From contig NZ_RAXV01000006.1 of the NCBI RefSeq assembly GCF_003611465.1, forward strand, positions 39,945 through 103,944: DNA of 64,000 nt, given 5' to 3'. The stretch comes from Acinetobacter tianfuensis (GTDB lineage: Bacteria > Pseudomonadota > Gammaproteobacteria > Pseudomonadales > Moraxellaceae). A program made the position numbers and the translations under genes. Under the pieces are notes generated by a model. It saw only the letters and a program-made list of their open reading frames with translations, had not been told where the DNA came from and made no database searches. Below, in pieces: positions 19,320 to 28,891 of this stretch (within the stretch, counting starts at the first letter, position 1; each line of letters begins with the position of its first letter).

Positions 19320-19916
19320 TTAGAGTTTAACTTGCAATTCTACCTGCGGGTTTTGAAATTTAATGCCTTGTTTCAGCTGTTCAAACATTTGCGGATTTGA
19401 CCACTCAGACTGAATCTGTTCTGAAAATTCAATCTGATCCAGCGAAAGCATACCCATTTGTTCGTTAAGAATATCTTCTAAAAAGCTTTGTGCATAGCCC
19501 GTATCGGTCTCATGCACAATCACTGAGTAGACTTCTACATCACCTTCGCCATTTTGAGTTTCAGTTGATGCAAGCACCTGCTGCGCCAAATGAAAAAAGA
19601 TACGTGAAAACTGTTCTGCTGACGGTGAAACAGGCAAAGATACCCAGCGTGCACTAAAGGTTTTGCATGCTTGAATATATTCAGCACTGTCTTGATTCCA
19701 AAAGCATATTGCATGGTCAAAACTGTCGTATAAGTCTTTGATTACGCCTTTCAGCAGTCCGAAGTCATATACCATTTGGCCATGATCGAGCTTGGATGCC
19801 TTCAACAGCAGCTCAACTTTATAACTATGCCCATGAATAGAACGCTTACAGCGGTCAGATGTGCAGTTCCGCACAATATGAGCATTTTCAAACTTAAATA
19901 ACTTACGAATTATCAT
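19320..19916 (-). CDS. 6-pyruvoyltetrahydropterin synthase/QueD family protein
   Basis: QueD-type enzymes convert dihydroneopterin triphosphate to 6-carboxytetrahydropterin in queuosine synthesis. The 198 residues contain the zinc-ligand His in FENAHIV and in the HGHSYKVELL motif, with nearby Cys in NCTSDRCKRSIHGH. DFGLLKGVIKDLYDSFDHA and VHETDTGYA carry the acidic active-site residues. It is longer than classical QueD (about 120) because of an insert and a C-terminal extension, so a divergent role is possible. ATG 19916 is used; the frame also allows TTG 19934. No other queuosine genes are nearby. Confidence 0.8.
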   Translation of the reverse strand: MIIRKLFKFENAHIVRNCTSDRCKRSIHGHSYKVELLLKASKLDHGQMVYDFGLLKGVIKDLYDSFDHAICFWNQDSAEYIQACKTFSARWVSLPVSPSAEQFSRIFFHLAQQVLASTETQNGEGDVEVYSVIVHETDTGYAQSFLEDILNEQMGMLSLDQIEFSEQIQSEWSNPQMFEQLKQGIKFQNPQVELQVKL

Positions 19917-20037
19917 ATGCCGTAATGCAATCAATATCTCTAGATGAACTTGGATTATAAAGCAAAAGTAAAACCTTGAGCATTAATTTTACTGCTCAGC
20001 CCCATTGACAAAACACATTAAACAAAATGGCGGGCTT

Positions 20038-20997
20038 TTAAAAGGGCTTCATACTGCGGTAAGCCACATAGACTGTTTTTTCTTTTCGAACCATTTCTGA
20101 GCTGAACTGACGTTTCCTGCCGCCAAGCTCCACATGTATTTTAGCCTTAAACTGAGCAGACTGTACACCTAAAAAATCATTAACTGCGTCACGTTTTTCA
20201 GCGGCAGCTTCTGAAAATGGCGATAAGGCCCAAAGGTCATTGACCGATTCAAAATACTCAAGCTTAGCTTGCTTTTGCTCTAAGGCTTGTTTGACGCTAT
20301 TAATATCCAGCGACTCATCTATACTGGCCAGCAAAAATGGCGATGCTGTATTAATATTAACTTTCGCATCTCGGCTGTTCAGGGCTGATACATAAGGCGC
20401 AATCAGCTTATCTTTGCCATTTTCAAAACCGCGCACGGCTTTCAGCTCATCTACATCATGAAATTTAGTGTTTGGCGGCACTGCCGAATTTTGTAAACCG
20501 CGGTAGTAACTGCTTTCAGCCCCCATTGAACCCGCAGTTTCATCATCCTCATCCTGCCAATCAATCACTGCTTCACTCAGCTGAGCCGGCAAGCCAGCAC
20601 GCACTAAAATTTTCTCAAACCACTTTTTAGCATTTTCATTCACAGCCCCCTCATTATTTATCAGGCTGTTCAAGTTAAATTTCCCTGATTGATCTTCCAG
20701 CGTACCAGACACAAAGCCATCCTCGACTGGAAAAGCTGGCATCGGTTTCGCCCAATTTTCCTGCAAATGATCGACTTGCCCTGCATTCTCAGCATCATCT
20801 TTCAGCAGTTCTGCAAAAAAAGCTTCTGCACTTTTTGCATACATAAGCGACTGATTTTGACGCATCAAATAAGCTGTATTTTCAGCGGTATTTGCCTGCT
20901 GCTGCGCAATGCCGGCAGCTAAAATTGTGGCTAACGCCACCATCACTAAAATCGTTAACAGCGCAACACCGCGTTCAGAACGTGCATATTTATGCAT
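20038..20997 (-). CDS. gspK: Type II secretion minor pseudopilin GspK
   Basis: GspK caps the tip of the periplasmic pseudopilus with GspI and GspJ. The 319 residues start with a short basic leader and the prepilin-like hydrophobic segment RGVALLTILVMVALATILAA, lacking the Glu at +5 as is normal for GspK. The large soluble domain includes GKFNLNSLIN and AVIDWQDEDDETAG, the helical insertion and calcium-binding region typical of GspK. It is the last gene of gspHIJK and overlaps gspJ by one base. Confidence 0.93.
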   Translation of the reverse strand: MHKYARSERGVALLTILVMVALATILAAGIAQQQANTAENTAYLMRQNQSLMYAKSAEAFFAELLKDDAENAGQVDHLQENWAKPMPAFPVEDGFVSGTLEDQSGKFNLNSLINNEGAVNENAKKWFEKILVRAGLPAQLSEAVIDWQDEDDETAGSMGAESSYYRGLQNSAVPPNTKFHDVDELKAVRGFENGKDKLIAPYVSALNSRDAKVNINTASPFLLASIDESLDINSVKQALEQKQAKLEYFESVNDLWALSPFSEAAAEKRDAVNDFLGVQSAQFKAKIHVELGGRKRQFSSEMVRKEKTVYVAYRSMKPF

Positions 20998-21638
20998 CAG
21001 GATGTCCCGCCATTATTGCTATCGGTTAAAAAATCAGTGTTCAGCAAACTATAAATCCACTCATAGCCCACACCATCTACTGTTAAAGCTATTTTTATGC
21101 CGCGCGGCAAGCGCTGTTTCTCTGCAGCCTGATTTAAATCGACAGATGCATCTGGCCAAGCAGTCAGCTCATTCGGATTAAGCACCGTAATTTGATACTG
21201 CTCTACCCCCTCTAGCAGCACACTGGAATCAGGCTGATCTTGTCCAGCTTGATTAATATTAGCGTATTTTAAACGATAAAGTTTTTGCTCATCTTGACGA
21301 TATTGATATTCAATACGCTCATCTGGTGCTATCCCCTGATTTAACGGGTCAGCTACACCCGTTTTACTAAAACTTAAATGACCATTTTGCAGCACCAAAG
21401 CAGGCTGGATATTATTATTAATATTTGCTGTTAAAGGCACAGCCTGCACAGTATCACGTAAAATTTGCTGATAAGTTTCCTGCAGCTGGCTTAGTTTGGC
21501 TTCGTGCATAGCATTTTGGGTTTTAACTTTGCCAATATAATCAAAAACCTTCCAGCCCAAAGCTGAAAGCACGGCAAAAATTGCAATTGCAACCAGCAGC
21601 TCAACCAAAGTAAAACCTAAACTGGCGTGTCTCTTCAT
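20997..21638 (-). CDS. gspJ: Type II secretion minor pseudopilin GspJ
   Basis: A tip component of the type II secretion pseudopilus. The 213 residues begin MKRHASLGFTLVELLVAIAI, with the prepilin peptidase site after Gly8 and Glu at mature position 5. A periplasmic domain follows with ILRDTVQAVPL and RLPRGIKIALTVDG. The start overlaps the gspI stop as ATGA at 21635-21638. Confidence 0.93.
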   Translation of the reverse strand: MKRHASLGFTLVELLVAIAIFAVLSALGWKVFDYIGKVKTQNAMHEAKLSQLQETYQQILRDTVQAVPLTANINNNIQPALVLQNGHLSFSKTGVADPLNQGIAPDERIEYQYRQDEQKLYRLKYANINQAGQDQPDSSVLLEGVEQYQITVLNPNELTAWPDASVDLNQAAEKQRLPRGIKIALTVDGVGYEWIYSLLNTDFLTDSNNGGTS

Positions 21639-22015
21639 GGACTTTCTACCCGGTGATTAAAAAACACCAAATTGGTTATACCCGCTTCAACCTGACCCGC
21701 TTCGTTATTATACAAACTGACTTGCACATCAATCCGCTGCACATTCGGGCTAATAGTTTGCTGTGCTGATTTATCTATTTGCCAAGTTTCACCCTGCTGC
21801 GCTGTCTGCTTTGATGAAGTACCGCTCAGCCATTCTTTATTAATTTCCATCAATGCAATTTCATTTAAAGCGGTAAATTGCGCTTTAGTCCGAAGCACCG
21901 CATTTGATGTCGCTTGAGTATATTGACGGGCAACATTCGTTAAGGAAACCGCTGCCACAGCAAATATTGCCAAAGCCACCATCACTTCAAGCAGTGTAAA
22001 TCCCTTAGCTTTCAT
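21635..22015 (-). CDS. gspI: Type II secretion minor pseudopilin GspI
   Basis: Initiates assembly of the pseudopilus tip with GspJ and GspK. The 126 residues begin MKAKGFTLLEVMVALAIFAV, with cleavage expected after Gly5 and Glu at mature +5. A short periplasmic domain follows, including FTALNEIALMEINKEW, typical of GspI. It overlaps gspH by 11 bases and gspJ by four, showing a tight operon. Confidence 0.92.
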   Translation of the reverse strand: MKAKGFTLLEVMVALAIFAVAAVSLTNVARQYTQATSNAVLRTKAQFTALNEIALMEINKEWLSGTSSKQTAQQGETWQIDKSAQQTISPNVQRIDVQVSLYNNEAGQVEAGITNLVFFNHRVESP

Positions 22016-22559
22016 TGGCTATTTTACCCAAATGATCAATTCTTATTTCTTCACCCACTGGACGGTCTTCTAAATAAAACTGCACACGTACAGGTTTTGC
22101 TTCGCCATTGCCAAGCCAAATCAATTTTGGCGCATTCTGCTGCAATAATTCTGAATTTCTTGCATTTGCATACTGGTGCTCTAAGGGCTGCACATCAAAA
22201 GATACATGATCTGGCAATACGCGCACCTTAAAATCATTGAAGGGCTTCCATGTATTATTTTGACTGATCAGCGCTGTATTCTGCTGCTGCGGCAAATACT
22301 CTACGGCACTGTATTGAAAATTGGCAACATCGGTTGCTATTTGCGGATTTAGCGCAAGAATGCGCGATTGATCGTTGGCGGTGCGCAGCATTTTGCGCAT
22401 ATCCATAATAAACACTTCACGCGCCTGCATGGCCTTGCGCTGATCCATTCCGCCAATATTCATCAGCAGTAATGAAGCTAAAATACTCATGATGACAATG
22501 ACCACCATCAGCTCGACCAGTGTAAAACCGCGCGTTGATGATGATCCTTGCTTAATCAT
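22005..22559 (-). CDS. gspH: Type II secretion minor pseudopilin GspH
   Basis: A minor pseudopilin placed between the major pilin and the tip complex. The 184 residues have a basic leader and RGFTLVELMVVIVIMSILAS, with cleavage after the Gly and Glu at mature +5. ARNSELLQQNAPKLIWLGNG and a C-terminal IRIDHLGK segment fit the GspH fold. It is the first of the four gsp genes and begins eight bases after the TetR-type gene stop, so it may be read with that regulator. Confidence 0.9.
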   Translation of the reverse strand: MIKQGSSSTRGFTLVELMVVIVIMSILASLLLMNIGGMDQRKAMQAREVFIMDMRKMLRTANDQSRILALNPQIATDVANFQYSAVEYLPQQQNTALISQNNTWKPFNDFKVRVLPDHVSFDVQPLEHQYANARNSELLQQNAPKLIWLGNGEAKPVRVQFYLEDRPVGEEIRIDHLGKIANES

Positions 22560-22567
22560 GACCTGCC

Positions 22568-23182
22568 TTATGCAAACTGAGGTATATGATGTGTCAGCTT
22601 CGGCATTGCCAAAGCCTGATCAATATAAGCGACACGCAACGTATCACGTGAGCCTAAATAACGCTGGTAGAAGCTAGAATTAAGAATAGCAGCTGCGCCA
22701 TGCGTTAAAGCCCAAATAGATGCCAGATAATCACGCACAGCCATATGGCTTTCAATAGAAGCCAAATACGTCTCTGTCATACGGATAATCAAACGCAGTC
22801 TTTGCTTGCGCACCTGATAAAGTTCACTGAATAAATGCTGAATACCCGCTCCTGTTGTAGACAGCCGTTCTTCAATTTGATGAAACAGCACGGTACGTTC
22901 AGGATGGTGCAAATGATGCAGCATAAAGAATGCCAAATGCTCAGGGAACTGCTTATCTGTATCTTTAATCATTTCCAGCAGCATGCGCTCATTACGAATA
23001 ATCAGCAGCATGTACAGCTCATCTTTACTTTGAAAGTGTTTATACAGAGTGCCCTTGGCTAAATCCAGTTCCGCTGCCAACGCATCCAGCGTCATTCCAG
23101 CTTCACCATTTTCAAGCAGAAGCTGCTCTGCAACTTGAAAAATTAAAGCTTCTCTTGCTCTGAACTGAGCCTGACGATCCAT
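22568..23182 (-). CDS. TetR/AcrR-family transcriptional regulator
   Basis: A 204-residue regulator, ATG 23182, preceded closely by AGGGTGAAG; a GTG two codons earlier is less likely. The N-terminal helix-turn-helix is standard: AEQLLLENGEAGMTLDALAA followed by LDLAKGTLYKHFQSKDELY near 44-62. The rest is the ligand and dimerisation domain with no recognisable ligand signature. It stands eight bases before gspH on the same strand, which is unusual, since secretion genes are not commonly led by a TetR gene. The target is unknown. Confidence 0.9.
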   Translation of the reverse strand: MDRQAQFRAREALIFQVAEQLLLENGEAGMTLDALAAELDLAKGTLYKHFQSKDELYMLLIIRNERMLLEMIKDTDKQFPEHLAFFMLHHLHHPERTVLFHQIEERLSTTGAGIQHLFSELYQVRKQRLRLIIRMTETYLASIESHMAVRDYLASIWALTHGAAAILNSSFYQRYLGSRDTLRVAYIDQALAMPKLTHHIPQFA

Positions 23183-23226
23183 CTTCACCCTAATAACTCT
23201 CTTCTGCTCTTATATGATTTCAATTT

Positions 23227-24000
23227 TTACTTCTGATTAAGCAGATTCTCGAAATTTTGCATCGTAATTCGAGCAATCTCCTCAACTGGCTTATCATATA
23301 CATCACTTAATGTTTTGGCTACATAAGGCACATATTTTGGCTCATTAGACTTTCCTCTATATGGCATTGGCGCCAAATAAGGACTGTCTGTTTCAATGAG
23401 CACACGGTCTAGCGGCACTTGCTTCAAAACATCACGCAGGTCTTGCGCATTTTTAAATGAAACAATACCCGAAAATGAAATGTAATAACCGCAGTCCAGT
23501 ACCGCTTTTGCAGTTTCCCAATCTTCTGTAAAACAATGCAAAATGCCGTGTGTCGATTTCTCTGCGCGAATAATATCTACCGTATCATTTTTTGCAGAAC
23601 GCGTATGCACCACGACTGGTTTTTTTACGGCTTGTGACGCATGGATATGACGGGCAAAACAGTCTTTCTGCTCTGCAACAAAATCAGTACTATGATAATA
23701 ATCCAGACCCGTCTCACCCAGCGCCCAAACCTTTTCAGGCTGCGCCAGCTCAATCAGATATTCAGTCGTTGCACGCGCCATTGTTGCAGCATCTTCACAA
23801 GGATGCACCCCAACGGTATAACCGACATCTGCATGCCGCGCTGCAATTTTTGACAGCGCGATATGATCATCCAGATCAACTGAGATACTCATAAACTTTG
23901 AAACACCCACTTCACGGGCTTGGGCCAAAGCCAGATCCAAATCACCGTTATAAGGAGCCAAATCCAGCATTATTAAATGGCAATGCGTATCTACAAACAC
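23227..24000 (-). CDS. TatD-family metal-dependent DNase
   Basis: TatD hydrolases are TIM-barrel nucleases linked to DNA repair and fragmentation. The 257 residues begin MFVDTHCHL with the two metal-binding His. ALGETGLDYYH carries the Glu ligand near 97. PVVVHTRSAKND, GILHCFTEDW and the final Asp in LIETDSPYLAP complete the metal site. The start is GTG 24000, directly before FVDTHCH, with AGGT eight bases upstream. It sits downstream of pilZ and holB in the usual holB-pilZ-tatD order. Being a TatD paralogue of the YcfH type is likely, given holB context. Confidence 0.92.
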   Translation of the reverse strand: MFVDTHCHLIMLDLAPYNGDLDLALAQAREVGVSKFMSISVDLDDHIALSKIAARHADVGYTVGVHPCEDAATMARATTEYLIELAQPEKVWALGETGLDYYHSTDFVAEQKDCFARHIHASQAVKKPVVVHTRSAKNDTVDIIRAEKSTHGILHCFTEDWETAKAVLDCGYYISFSGIVSFKNAQDLRDVLKQVPLDRVLIETDSPYLAPMPYRGKSNEPKYVPYVAKTLSDVYDKPVEEIARITMQNFENLLNQK

Positions 24001-24031
24001 AATGAGTACCTGCTAAGCGTAAAATTAAACA

Positions 24032-24376
24032 CTACATAGTGTAACTTCTGCGTCCTTCAGTTTTAAGACCTGCAAGCAAACGTTCTGCTTCAGAACGGAA
24101 ATAAATCCCTTTTTCACCGCTTAATTGAATACCGAAGCCTTGAGGCTTGATGCCATTTTGCTTTTGTGAAATCCAAATCACCTTACCCGTTAAAGGCACT
24201 TTTTGTGTCTGTTCCGGCAAAGTCGCCAAAATAAAAACCTCATCGCCCATTTTTACTGACTGACTAGACGGCACAAATAAACCGCCGCCTGCAACATACG
24301 GCATATAGCAAGCAAATAGCGTATCCATGTCTGGGATATTCGCTTGAATAATTCCGCCCATACGTGGCTGCATCAT
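24032..24376 (-). CDS. pilZ: PilZ-domain protein (type IV pilus assembly)
   Basis: A 114-residue single PilZ-domain protein of the kind needed for type IV pilus biogenesis and twitching. It begins MMQPRMGGIIQANIPDMD, like the pilus-type PilZ that lacks the RxxxR c-di-GMP motif; I see no such motif. KMGDEVFILATLPEQTQKVP and GFGIQLSGEKG are the domain's strands. The start is placed at ATG 24376, after the holB stop, with AAGGGGAA directly upstream, rather than 12 codons earlier inside holB. Its position between holB and tatD is conserved in Pseudomonas and relatives. Confidence 0.92.
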   Translation of the reverse strand: MMQPRMGGIIQANIPDMDTLFACYMPYVAGGGLFVPSSQSVKMGDEVFILATLPEQTQKVPLTGKVIWISQKQNGIKPQGFGIQLSGEKGIYFRSEAERLLAGLKTEGRRSYTM

Positions 24377-24387
24377 GTTCCCCTTTT

Positions 24388-25371
24388 TTATATATTCATC
24401 AATTTGATGCACAGCTGATCAAGTACAAGATTCGTTTGTACATTTTGTTCAATAAACCGCTTAGAGTCTTGAAAATCAGCATAAATGCTGAATAAAGCCT
24501 CTAAAGAATACTGTTCTGGCAAATCACTGTAGTTCAAATCAATATTTTTAATAGATTGATTTAGCTTGACACAAATTATATCGGACAACAAGTATTCAAA
24601 CATTTGACTAAATTCACTAAAATTCAGCGCTTTATTCCACTTGGTCGCAATTGCCATAGGCATATTTTTTTGTTTGATTAATTTTTGCCAGTCATTGATA
24701 AAATCTTGACGCAAATTCAGCCATTCACTCTGCGCCAGCTCAACAGCACGTAGCGGCATTTGGTTCGACAGGTTCATCAGCAAACCATGCGGCAGCATAG
24801 TATCAGCGGGCAAATGCGCCTTAAGATATTGTTCTGACTGTTCAGCAGAAATACGGTCTAAAGCGAAATGCTGCAAACGGCTTCGAATGGTCGCAGGCAA
24901 TTTTAAATAATGATCCGCCAGCAGAATAATGACAATCCGCTCACCCGGCTCTTCCAAAGTTTTAAGCAGCGCATTGGCAGAAGCGGTATTTAAGGCTTCT
25001 GCCGGCTCAATCACAATGACACGCCAGCCATCTACCGTTTGCTGTACAAAAGGCAAAAGTTCTCGAATTTTTTCGATTTTAATTTTTGCATTTTGCTTCT
25101 TGTTGTCATCATCGGTAGAAATATGCACATAATTTGGATGAGTGTCCGCTTTTAGCCATTGGCAGCTGCCGCATTCACCGCATGGCCTATTATTCACATG
25201 ACGGTTCTGACATAAAATCCATACTAAAAAAGTCTGCGCGAATGCTTCTTTGCCGCAGCCCGCTTTACCGTAAAACAGCAAACCATGGCCAAGCTGCGGA
25301 AAACGGCTGGTCAGTGTTCGCCAAATAGTTTCCTGCCACGGGTATACTTGCGCCGTCACATCATTCTGCAT
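24388..25371 (-). CDS. holB: DNA polymerase III subunit delta'
   Basis: Part of the clamp-loader complex that places the sliding clamp on DNA. The 327 residues show a P-loop-like GHGLLFYGKAGCGKEAF near 27-43 and a four-Cys zinc module, CQNRHVNNRPCGECGSCQWL, near 54-73. ALLKTLEEPGERIVIILLAD and TIRSRLQHF include the SRC-like motif, here SRLQ. The C-terminal third is helical and divergent, as is usual. It overlaps nothing and lies 12 bases after kdsB. Confidence 0.93.
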   Translation of the reverse strand: MQNDVTAQVYPWQETIWRTLTSRFPQLGHGLLFYGKAGCGKEAFAQTFLVWILCQNRHVNNRPCGECGSCQWLKADTHPNYVHISTDDDNKKQNAKIKIEKIRELLPFVQQTVDGWRVIVIEPAEALNTASANALLKTLEEPGERIVIILLADHYLKLPATIRSRLQHFALDRISAEQSEQYLKAHLPADTMLPHGLLMNLSNQMPLRAVELAQSEWLNLRQDFINDWQKLIKQKNMPMAIATKWNKALNFSEFSQMFEYLLSDIICVKLNQSIKNIDLNYSDLPEQYSLEALFSIYADFQDSKRFIEQNVQTNLVLDQLCIKLMNI

Positions 25372-25383
25372 GCATTATTGCCC

Positions 25384-26145
25384 TTACTGAAAATTCGACA
25401 CATCCATTTGATTTAAACGGTCTAAATCCTCTTGCGTATCTACACCTGGCGGCAGATTTGCCTCTGCAATATCAATCGCAATACGGTGACCATTTTCAAG
25501 CACGCGCAGCTGTTCCAAACTTTCTAATTTTTCCAGCATGCCCATATCCCAAGTCACGTACTCTTGCAGCAGCTGAACACGGTATGCATAGAGGCCTAAA
25601 TGACGATAAGCCTGATTATGCAGCTTTTGTTCAGCCAATTTTGCACCGTCACGGTCATACGGAATGGTTGCACGGCTGAAGTACAGCGCTTGCTTATGTT
25701 TAGACATCACCACTTTTACAATACTGTCGCGTTTAAACTCATCCAAGCGATGAATTGGCTCACAAAGCGTAGACATTGAGCTTTCTGGCTGATCTTGCAG
25801 CAGCTGCGCAACCTGCTTCACCAGCTGTGCAGGCAACAGCGGCTCATCACCCTGCACATTCACAATAATGTCTTCACTTGCCCAGCCTTTAATACGCGCG
25901 ACCTCACTTAGACGGTCTGTACCTGACGGATGATCAGCCGATGTCAGCACAACATCTATACCTTCCGCACGGCATACGGCAGCAATGCGCTCATCATCTG
26001 TCGCCACACACAAATCATCGAAGCCTTGCACTTTTTTCGCCTGATCAACCACACGCAAAATCATTGGGCGGCCATGAATTTCAAGCAATGGTTTTCCCGG
26101 TAAACGTGAACTGGAAAAACGGGCTGGAATGACAATATGTTTCAT
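25384..26145 (-). CDS. kdsB: 3-deoxy-manno-octulosonate cytidylyltransferase (CMP-Kdo synthetase)
   Basis: Activates Kdo with CTP for addition to lipid A. The 253 residues begin with the nucleotide-binding [28 protein letters not shown] and [16 protein letters not shown] follow, and [10 protein letters not shown] near 97 carries the metal-binding Asp. The C-terminal [11 protein letters not shown] is typical. The start overlaps the lpxK stop as ATGA (26142-26145), so the two are translationally coupled. Together with lpxK and msbA it forms a lipid A/LPS core synthesis group. Confidence 0.96.
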   Translation of the reverse strand: MKHIVIPARFSSSRLPGKPLLEIHGRPMILRVVDQAKKVQGFDDLCVATDDERIAAVCRAEGIDVVLTSADHPSGTDRLSEVARIKGWASEDIIVNVQGDEPLLPAQLVKQVAQLLQDQPESSMSTLCEPIHRLDEFKRDSIVKVVMSKHKQALYFSRATIPYDRDGAKLAEQKLHNQAYRHLGLYAYRVQLLQEYVTWDMGMLEKLESLEQLRVLENGHRIAIDIAEANLPPGVDTQEDLDRLNQMDVSNFQ

Positions 26146-27161
26146 AGAGATGTGCCTTCAGGAAGTGGTATGCCAAGCTGTTTTAACTGCTGATACAGTG
26201 TGCTGTAGCATTCCGCTGACAGCACTGCATCCACAGGAACAACCCAAATTTCACGCCGCATATCTGGATTTTGTTTCAGCAGCGGCAATATTTTAACTGC
26301 GTCTTTTTCTGTCGTAATCATCGGATTGCTGTCTTCAAACTGCAAATCCGTAATTTCATAATCATGGTGATCTGGAAATTCATGACATTGAAACTGCTTT
26401 ATCCCCATGTTTTCCAAAGTATTGTAAAAACGCTGAGGAAAACCGATACCCACCACAGCATAAAAAACAGCATCTGGATTAAATGACTGAGCCGATGCGC
26501 CATTCAGCAAATACGGTTCAGCTGCAGCCAAATGCATATGCAATGCAGTTTCTGGCTCAGCCGCATGCTCAATGACTGTACCCGACTGCAAACGGCTTTT
26601 CGGCTCACGTAAATAACCCTCAGGCAGTATTTTCTCATTACCCAAACCGCGGTTATTGTCCAGCACAATCCATTCCAGCTGGCGGTTTAACGCCAAATGC
26701 TGCAGACCATCATCACAAATAATCAAATCCAGCGCATGTTTTTGCAGCAGCAGTTCAATACTTTTTTGACGGTTTGGCCCAACAGCCATCGGAACACCTG
26801 TTGACTGTACAATCAAAGCAGGCTCATCACCAACAGCCTCAGCCTCTGCATTCACATCAACATATGCTGGAAATGGACCTTTTCCGCCATAGCCGCGGCT
26901 GATCACGCCAACACGGACATCTAAACTTTGCAAATAGTTTACTAAGTGAATCAGCAGCGGTGTTTTACCGCTGCCGCCAACCGTAATATTACCAATAACC
27001 ATAACTGGAATTGGCGCCGTATAGCTGGTTTTAATACCAAGCTGATACAGCTTTTTATTCAGCAAAAAACCGCCGCGATAGAGCCACGATAAGGGCCTAA
27101 ACACAATTAGCCACTTTGCTTGTTTATTCCAAGCATCCTGAATTAATTGCGCTGCGGACAT
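26142..27161 (-). CDS. lpxK: Tetraacyldisaccharide 4'-kinase
   Basis: Phosphorylates the 4' position of the lipid A disaccharide at the inner membrane. The 339 residues have a hydrophobic N-terminus ([17 protein letters not shown]) and a P-loop [18 protein letters not shown] near 57-74. VGDEPALIV and [11 protein letters not shown], with the conserved DDGLQ, follow. ITTEKDAVK near 300 is a C-terminal family motif. It lies two bases downstream of msbA and overlaps kdsB. Confidence 0.96.
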   Translation of the reverse strand: MSAAQLIQDAWNKQAKWLIVFRPLSWLYRGGFLLNKKLYQLGIKTSYTAPIPVMVIGNITVGGSGKTPLLIHLVNYLQSLDVRVGVISRGYGGKGPFPAYVDVNAEAEAVGDEPALIVQSTGVPMAVGPNRQKSIELLLQKHALDLIICDDGLQHLALNRQLEWIVLDNNRGLGNEKILPEGYLREPKSRLQSGTVIEHAAEPETALHMHLAAAEPYLLNGASAQSFNPDAVFYAVVGIGFPQRFYNTLENMGIKQFQCHEFPDHHDYEITDLQFEDSNPMITTEKDAVKILPLLKQNPDMRREIWVVPVDAVLSAECYSTLYQQLKQLGIPLPEGTSL

Positions 27162-27163
27162 GC

Positions 27164-28891
27164 TTAGTGTTCCTCAAAATTGCGCTGGTGCAGCTGGAAA
27201 TAAGCGCCTTGTTTCGCAAGCAACTCACTGTGCGTACCATGCTCAACAATTAAGCCTTTATCCATTACTACAATACGGTCAGCATTTTCAATCGTAGACA
27301 AGCGGTGCGCAATCACAATTGTTGTACGGTCTTGCATCGCCGCATCAAATGCCTGCTGAATGAAGTATTCAGATTCATTATCCAAGGCACTGGTCGCTTC
27401 GTCTAGAATTAAAATCGGCGCATTTTTCAAAATCGCGCGGGCAATCGCAATACGCTGACGCTGACCGCCCGATAGATTCAACCCCTGCGCGCCGAGTTCT
27501 GTATCATAACCCTGCGGCAAGCTCATAATAAAATCATGTGCATAAGCTGCTTTCGCCGCCGCAATAACATCGTCATCAGAAGCGCCTTCCAGCTGACCGT
27601 AAGCAATATTTTCACGTACAGTGCGGTTAAACAGAATCACCTGCTGATTTACCATTGAAATTTGCTGACGTAAAGCATTCAGCTCAATCTCATGAATATC
27701 AAGCTGATCAATTTTCAGCGCACCAGAACTGATTTCCTGATAACGCGGCAGCAGATTAACCAATGAGGTTTTACCTGCACCCGAACGCCCAACTAAAGCA
27801 ACCGTTTCACCAGCCTTCACTTTTAATGTAAAGTCAGTCAGCGCTTGGTAGCCATCTGAATACACCAAATTGACATGATCAAACTCGATATCACCCTTAA
27901 TTTTTGGTGTTTTCGTACCTTTATTTTCTTCTTCTGGCAAGTCCAGCAATTCAAATACTGAATATGCCGCAGCCATACCGCGCTGAATTTTTTCATTAAT
28001 ATCTGTTAATGAACGGATTGGTTTTGCCAGCATGCCGGCAGCTGTAATATAAGCAACGAACTGGCCAGCAGAAGTATCCTGCAAAATTTCTGGACGCAGC
28101 GCGATATACATAATGATAGCTAAAGAAATCGACATGATCAGCTGTACAACCGGGCTGTTCAGCTGCTGTACAACAACCATTTTTAATCCGCGGCGCAGGT
28201 TTTCCATAGAACTGTCATGAAAACGCTTCTGCTCATAGGCTTGACCCGAAAAACCCTTCACTACCATATTGCCATTTACAGTCTCCTGCACAATATGGTT
28301 AACATCACCCATTGTGTTTTGCACTTGCTCGGAAAGCTTGCGCATACGCTTAGCCGCTTTGCGGATCAGCAGACCAATTAATGGGCCAAAAATCAAAATA
28401 ATCAGCGTCAAGCGCCAGTTGGTATAAATCAAATATCCCAGCAGCGCCAAAGTAATCAAACCTTGCTGAACAAGCGTTTTAAGCGATTCCGTAGAAGCAG
28501 CGGTTAACTGCTCTACGTTGTACATGATTTTTGCTGTGATGTGACCGCTTGAATTATCTAAATAATATTGCGAAGGCAAACGCATCAGCTTGGCGAACAC
28601 TTCCTGACGGATATTAAAAATTAAATTACGCGATACAACTGCCGTAAAATAACCGCCCATAAATAAGCCTAAACCGCGGAAGAACATCAGTACAACAACC
28701 AGCACAGGAAATAATGCCGTGAAGCTTTGGTCTTTTTGCTGAATCGCATTAATGATTCTTTCCAATAGCTTTGCTACAGAAACCTCAGTTGCTGCATTAA
28801 TTGCAAAACCGAGGACGATCAGCAATGCGATACCCCAGAACTGCTTTAAGTAGCTTAATAGGCGCAAATAGACCTTAAAATCGTGCTTCAC
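27164..28891 (-). CDS. msbA: Lipid A export ATP-binding/permease MsbA
   Basis: Flips lipid A-core across the inner membrane using ATP. The 575 residues combine six membrane helices (about 15-310) with a C-terminal ABC domain. Walker A is GRSGAGKTSLVNLL near 370, the signature is LSGGQRQRIAIARAI, Walker B is ILILDEATSALDNES, and the switch is IVIAHRLSTI. The start is GTG 28891, one base overlapping the exbD TAG. A place directly before lpxK and kdsB supports the lipid A role over a generic drug exporter. Confidence 0.95.
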   Translation of the reverse strand: MKHDFKVYLRLLSYLKQFWGIALLIVLGFAINAATEVSVAKLLERIINAIQQKDQSFTALFPVLVVVLMFFRGLGLFMGGYFTAVVSRNLIFNIRQEVFAKLMRLPSQYYLDNSSGHITAKIMYNVEQLTAASTESLKTLVQQGLITLALLGYLIYTNWRLTLIILIFGPLIGLLIRKAAKRMRKLSEQVQNTMGDVNHIVQETVNGNMVVKGFSGQAYEQKRFHDSSMENLRRGLKMVVVQQLNSPVVQLIMSISLAIIMYIALRPEILQDTSAGQFVAYITAAGMLAKPIRSLTDINEKIQRGMAAAYSVFELLDLPEEENKGTKTPKIKGDIEFDHVNLVYSDGYQALTDFTLKVKAGETVALVGRSGAGKTSLVNLLPRYQEISSGALKIDQLDIHEIELNALRQQISMVNQQVILFNRTVRENIAYGQLEGASDDDVIAAAKAAYAHDFIMSLPQGYDTELGAQGLNLSGGQRQRIAIARAILKNAPILILDEATSALDNESEYFIQQAFDAAMQDRTTIVIAHRLSTIENADRIVVMDKGLIVEHGTHSELLAKQGAYFQLHQRNFEEH

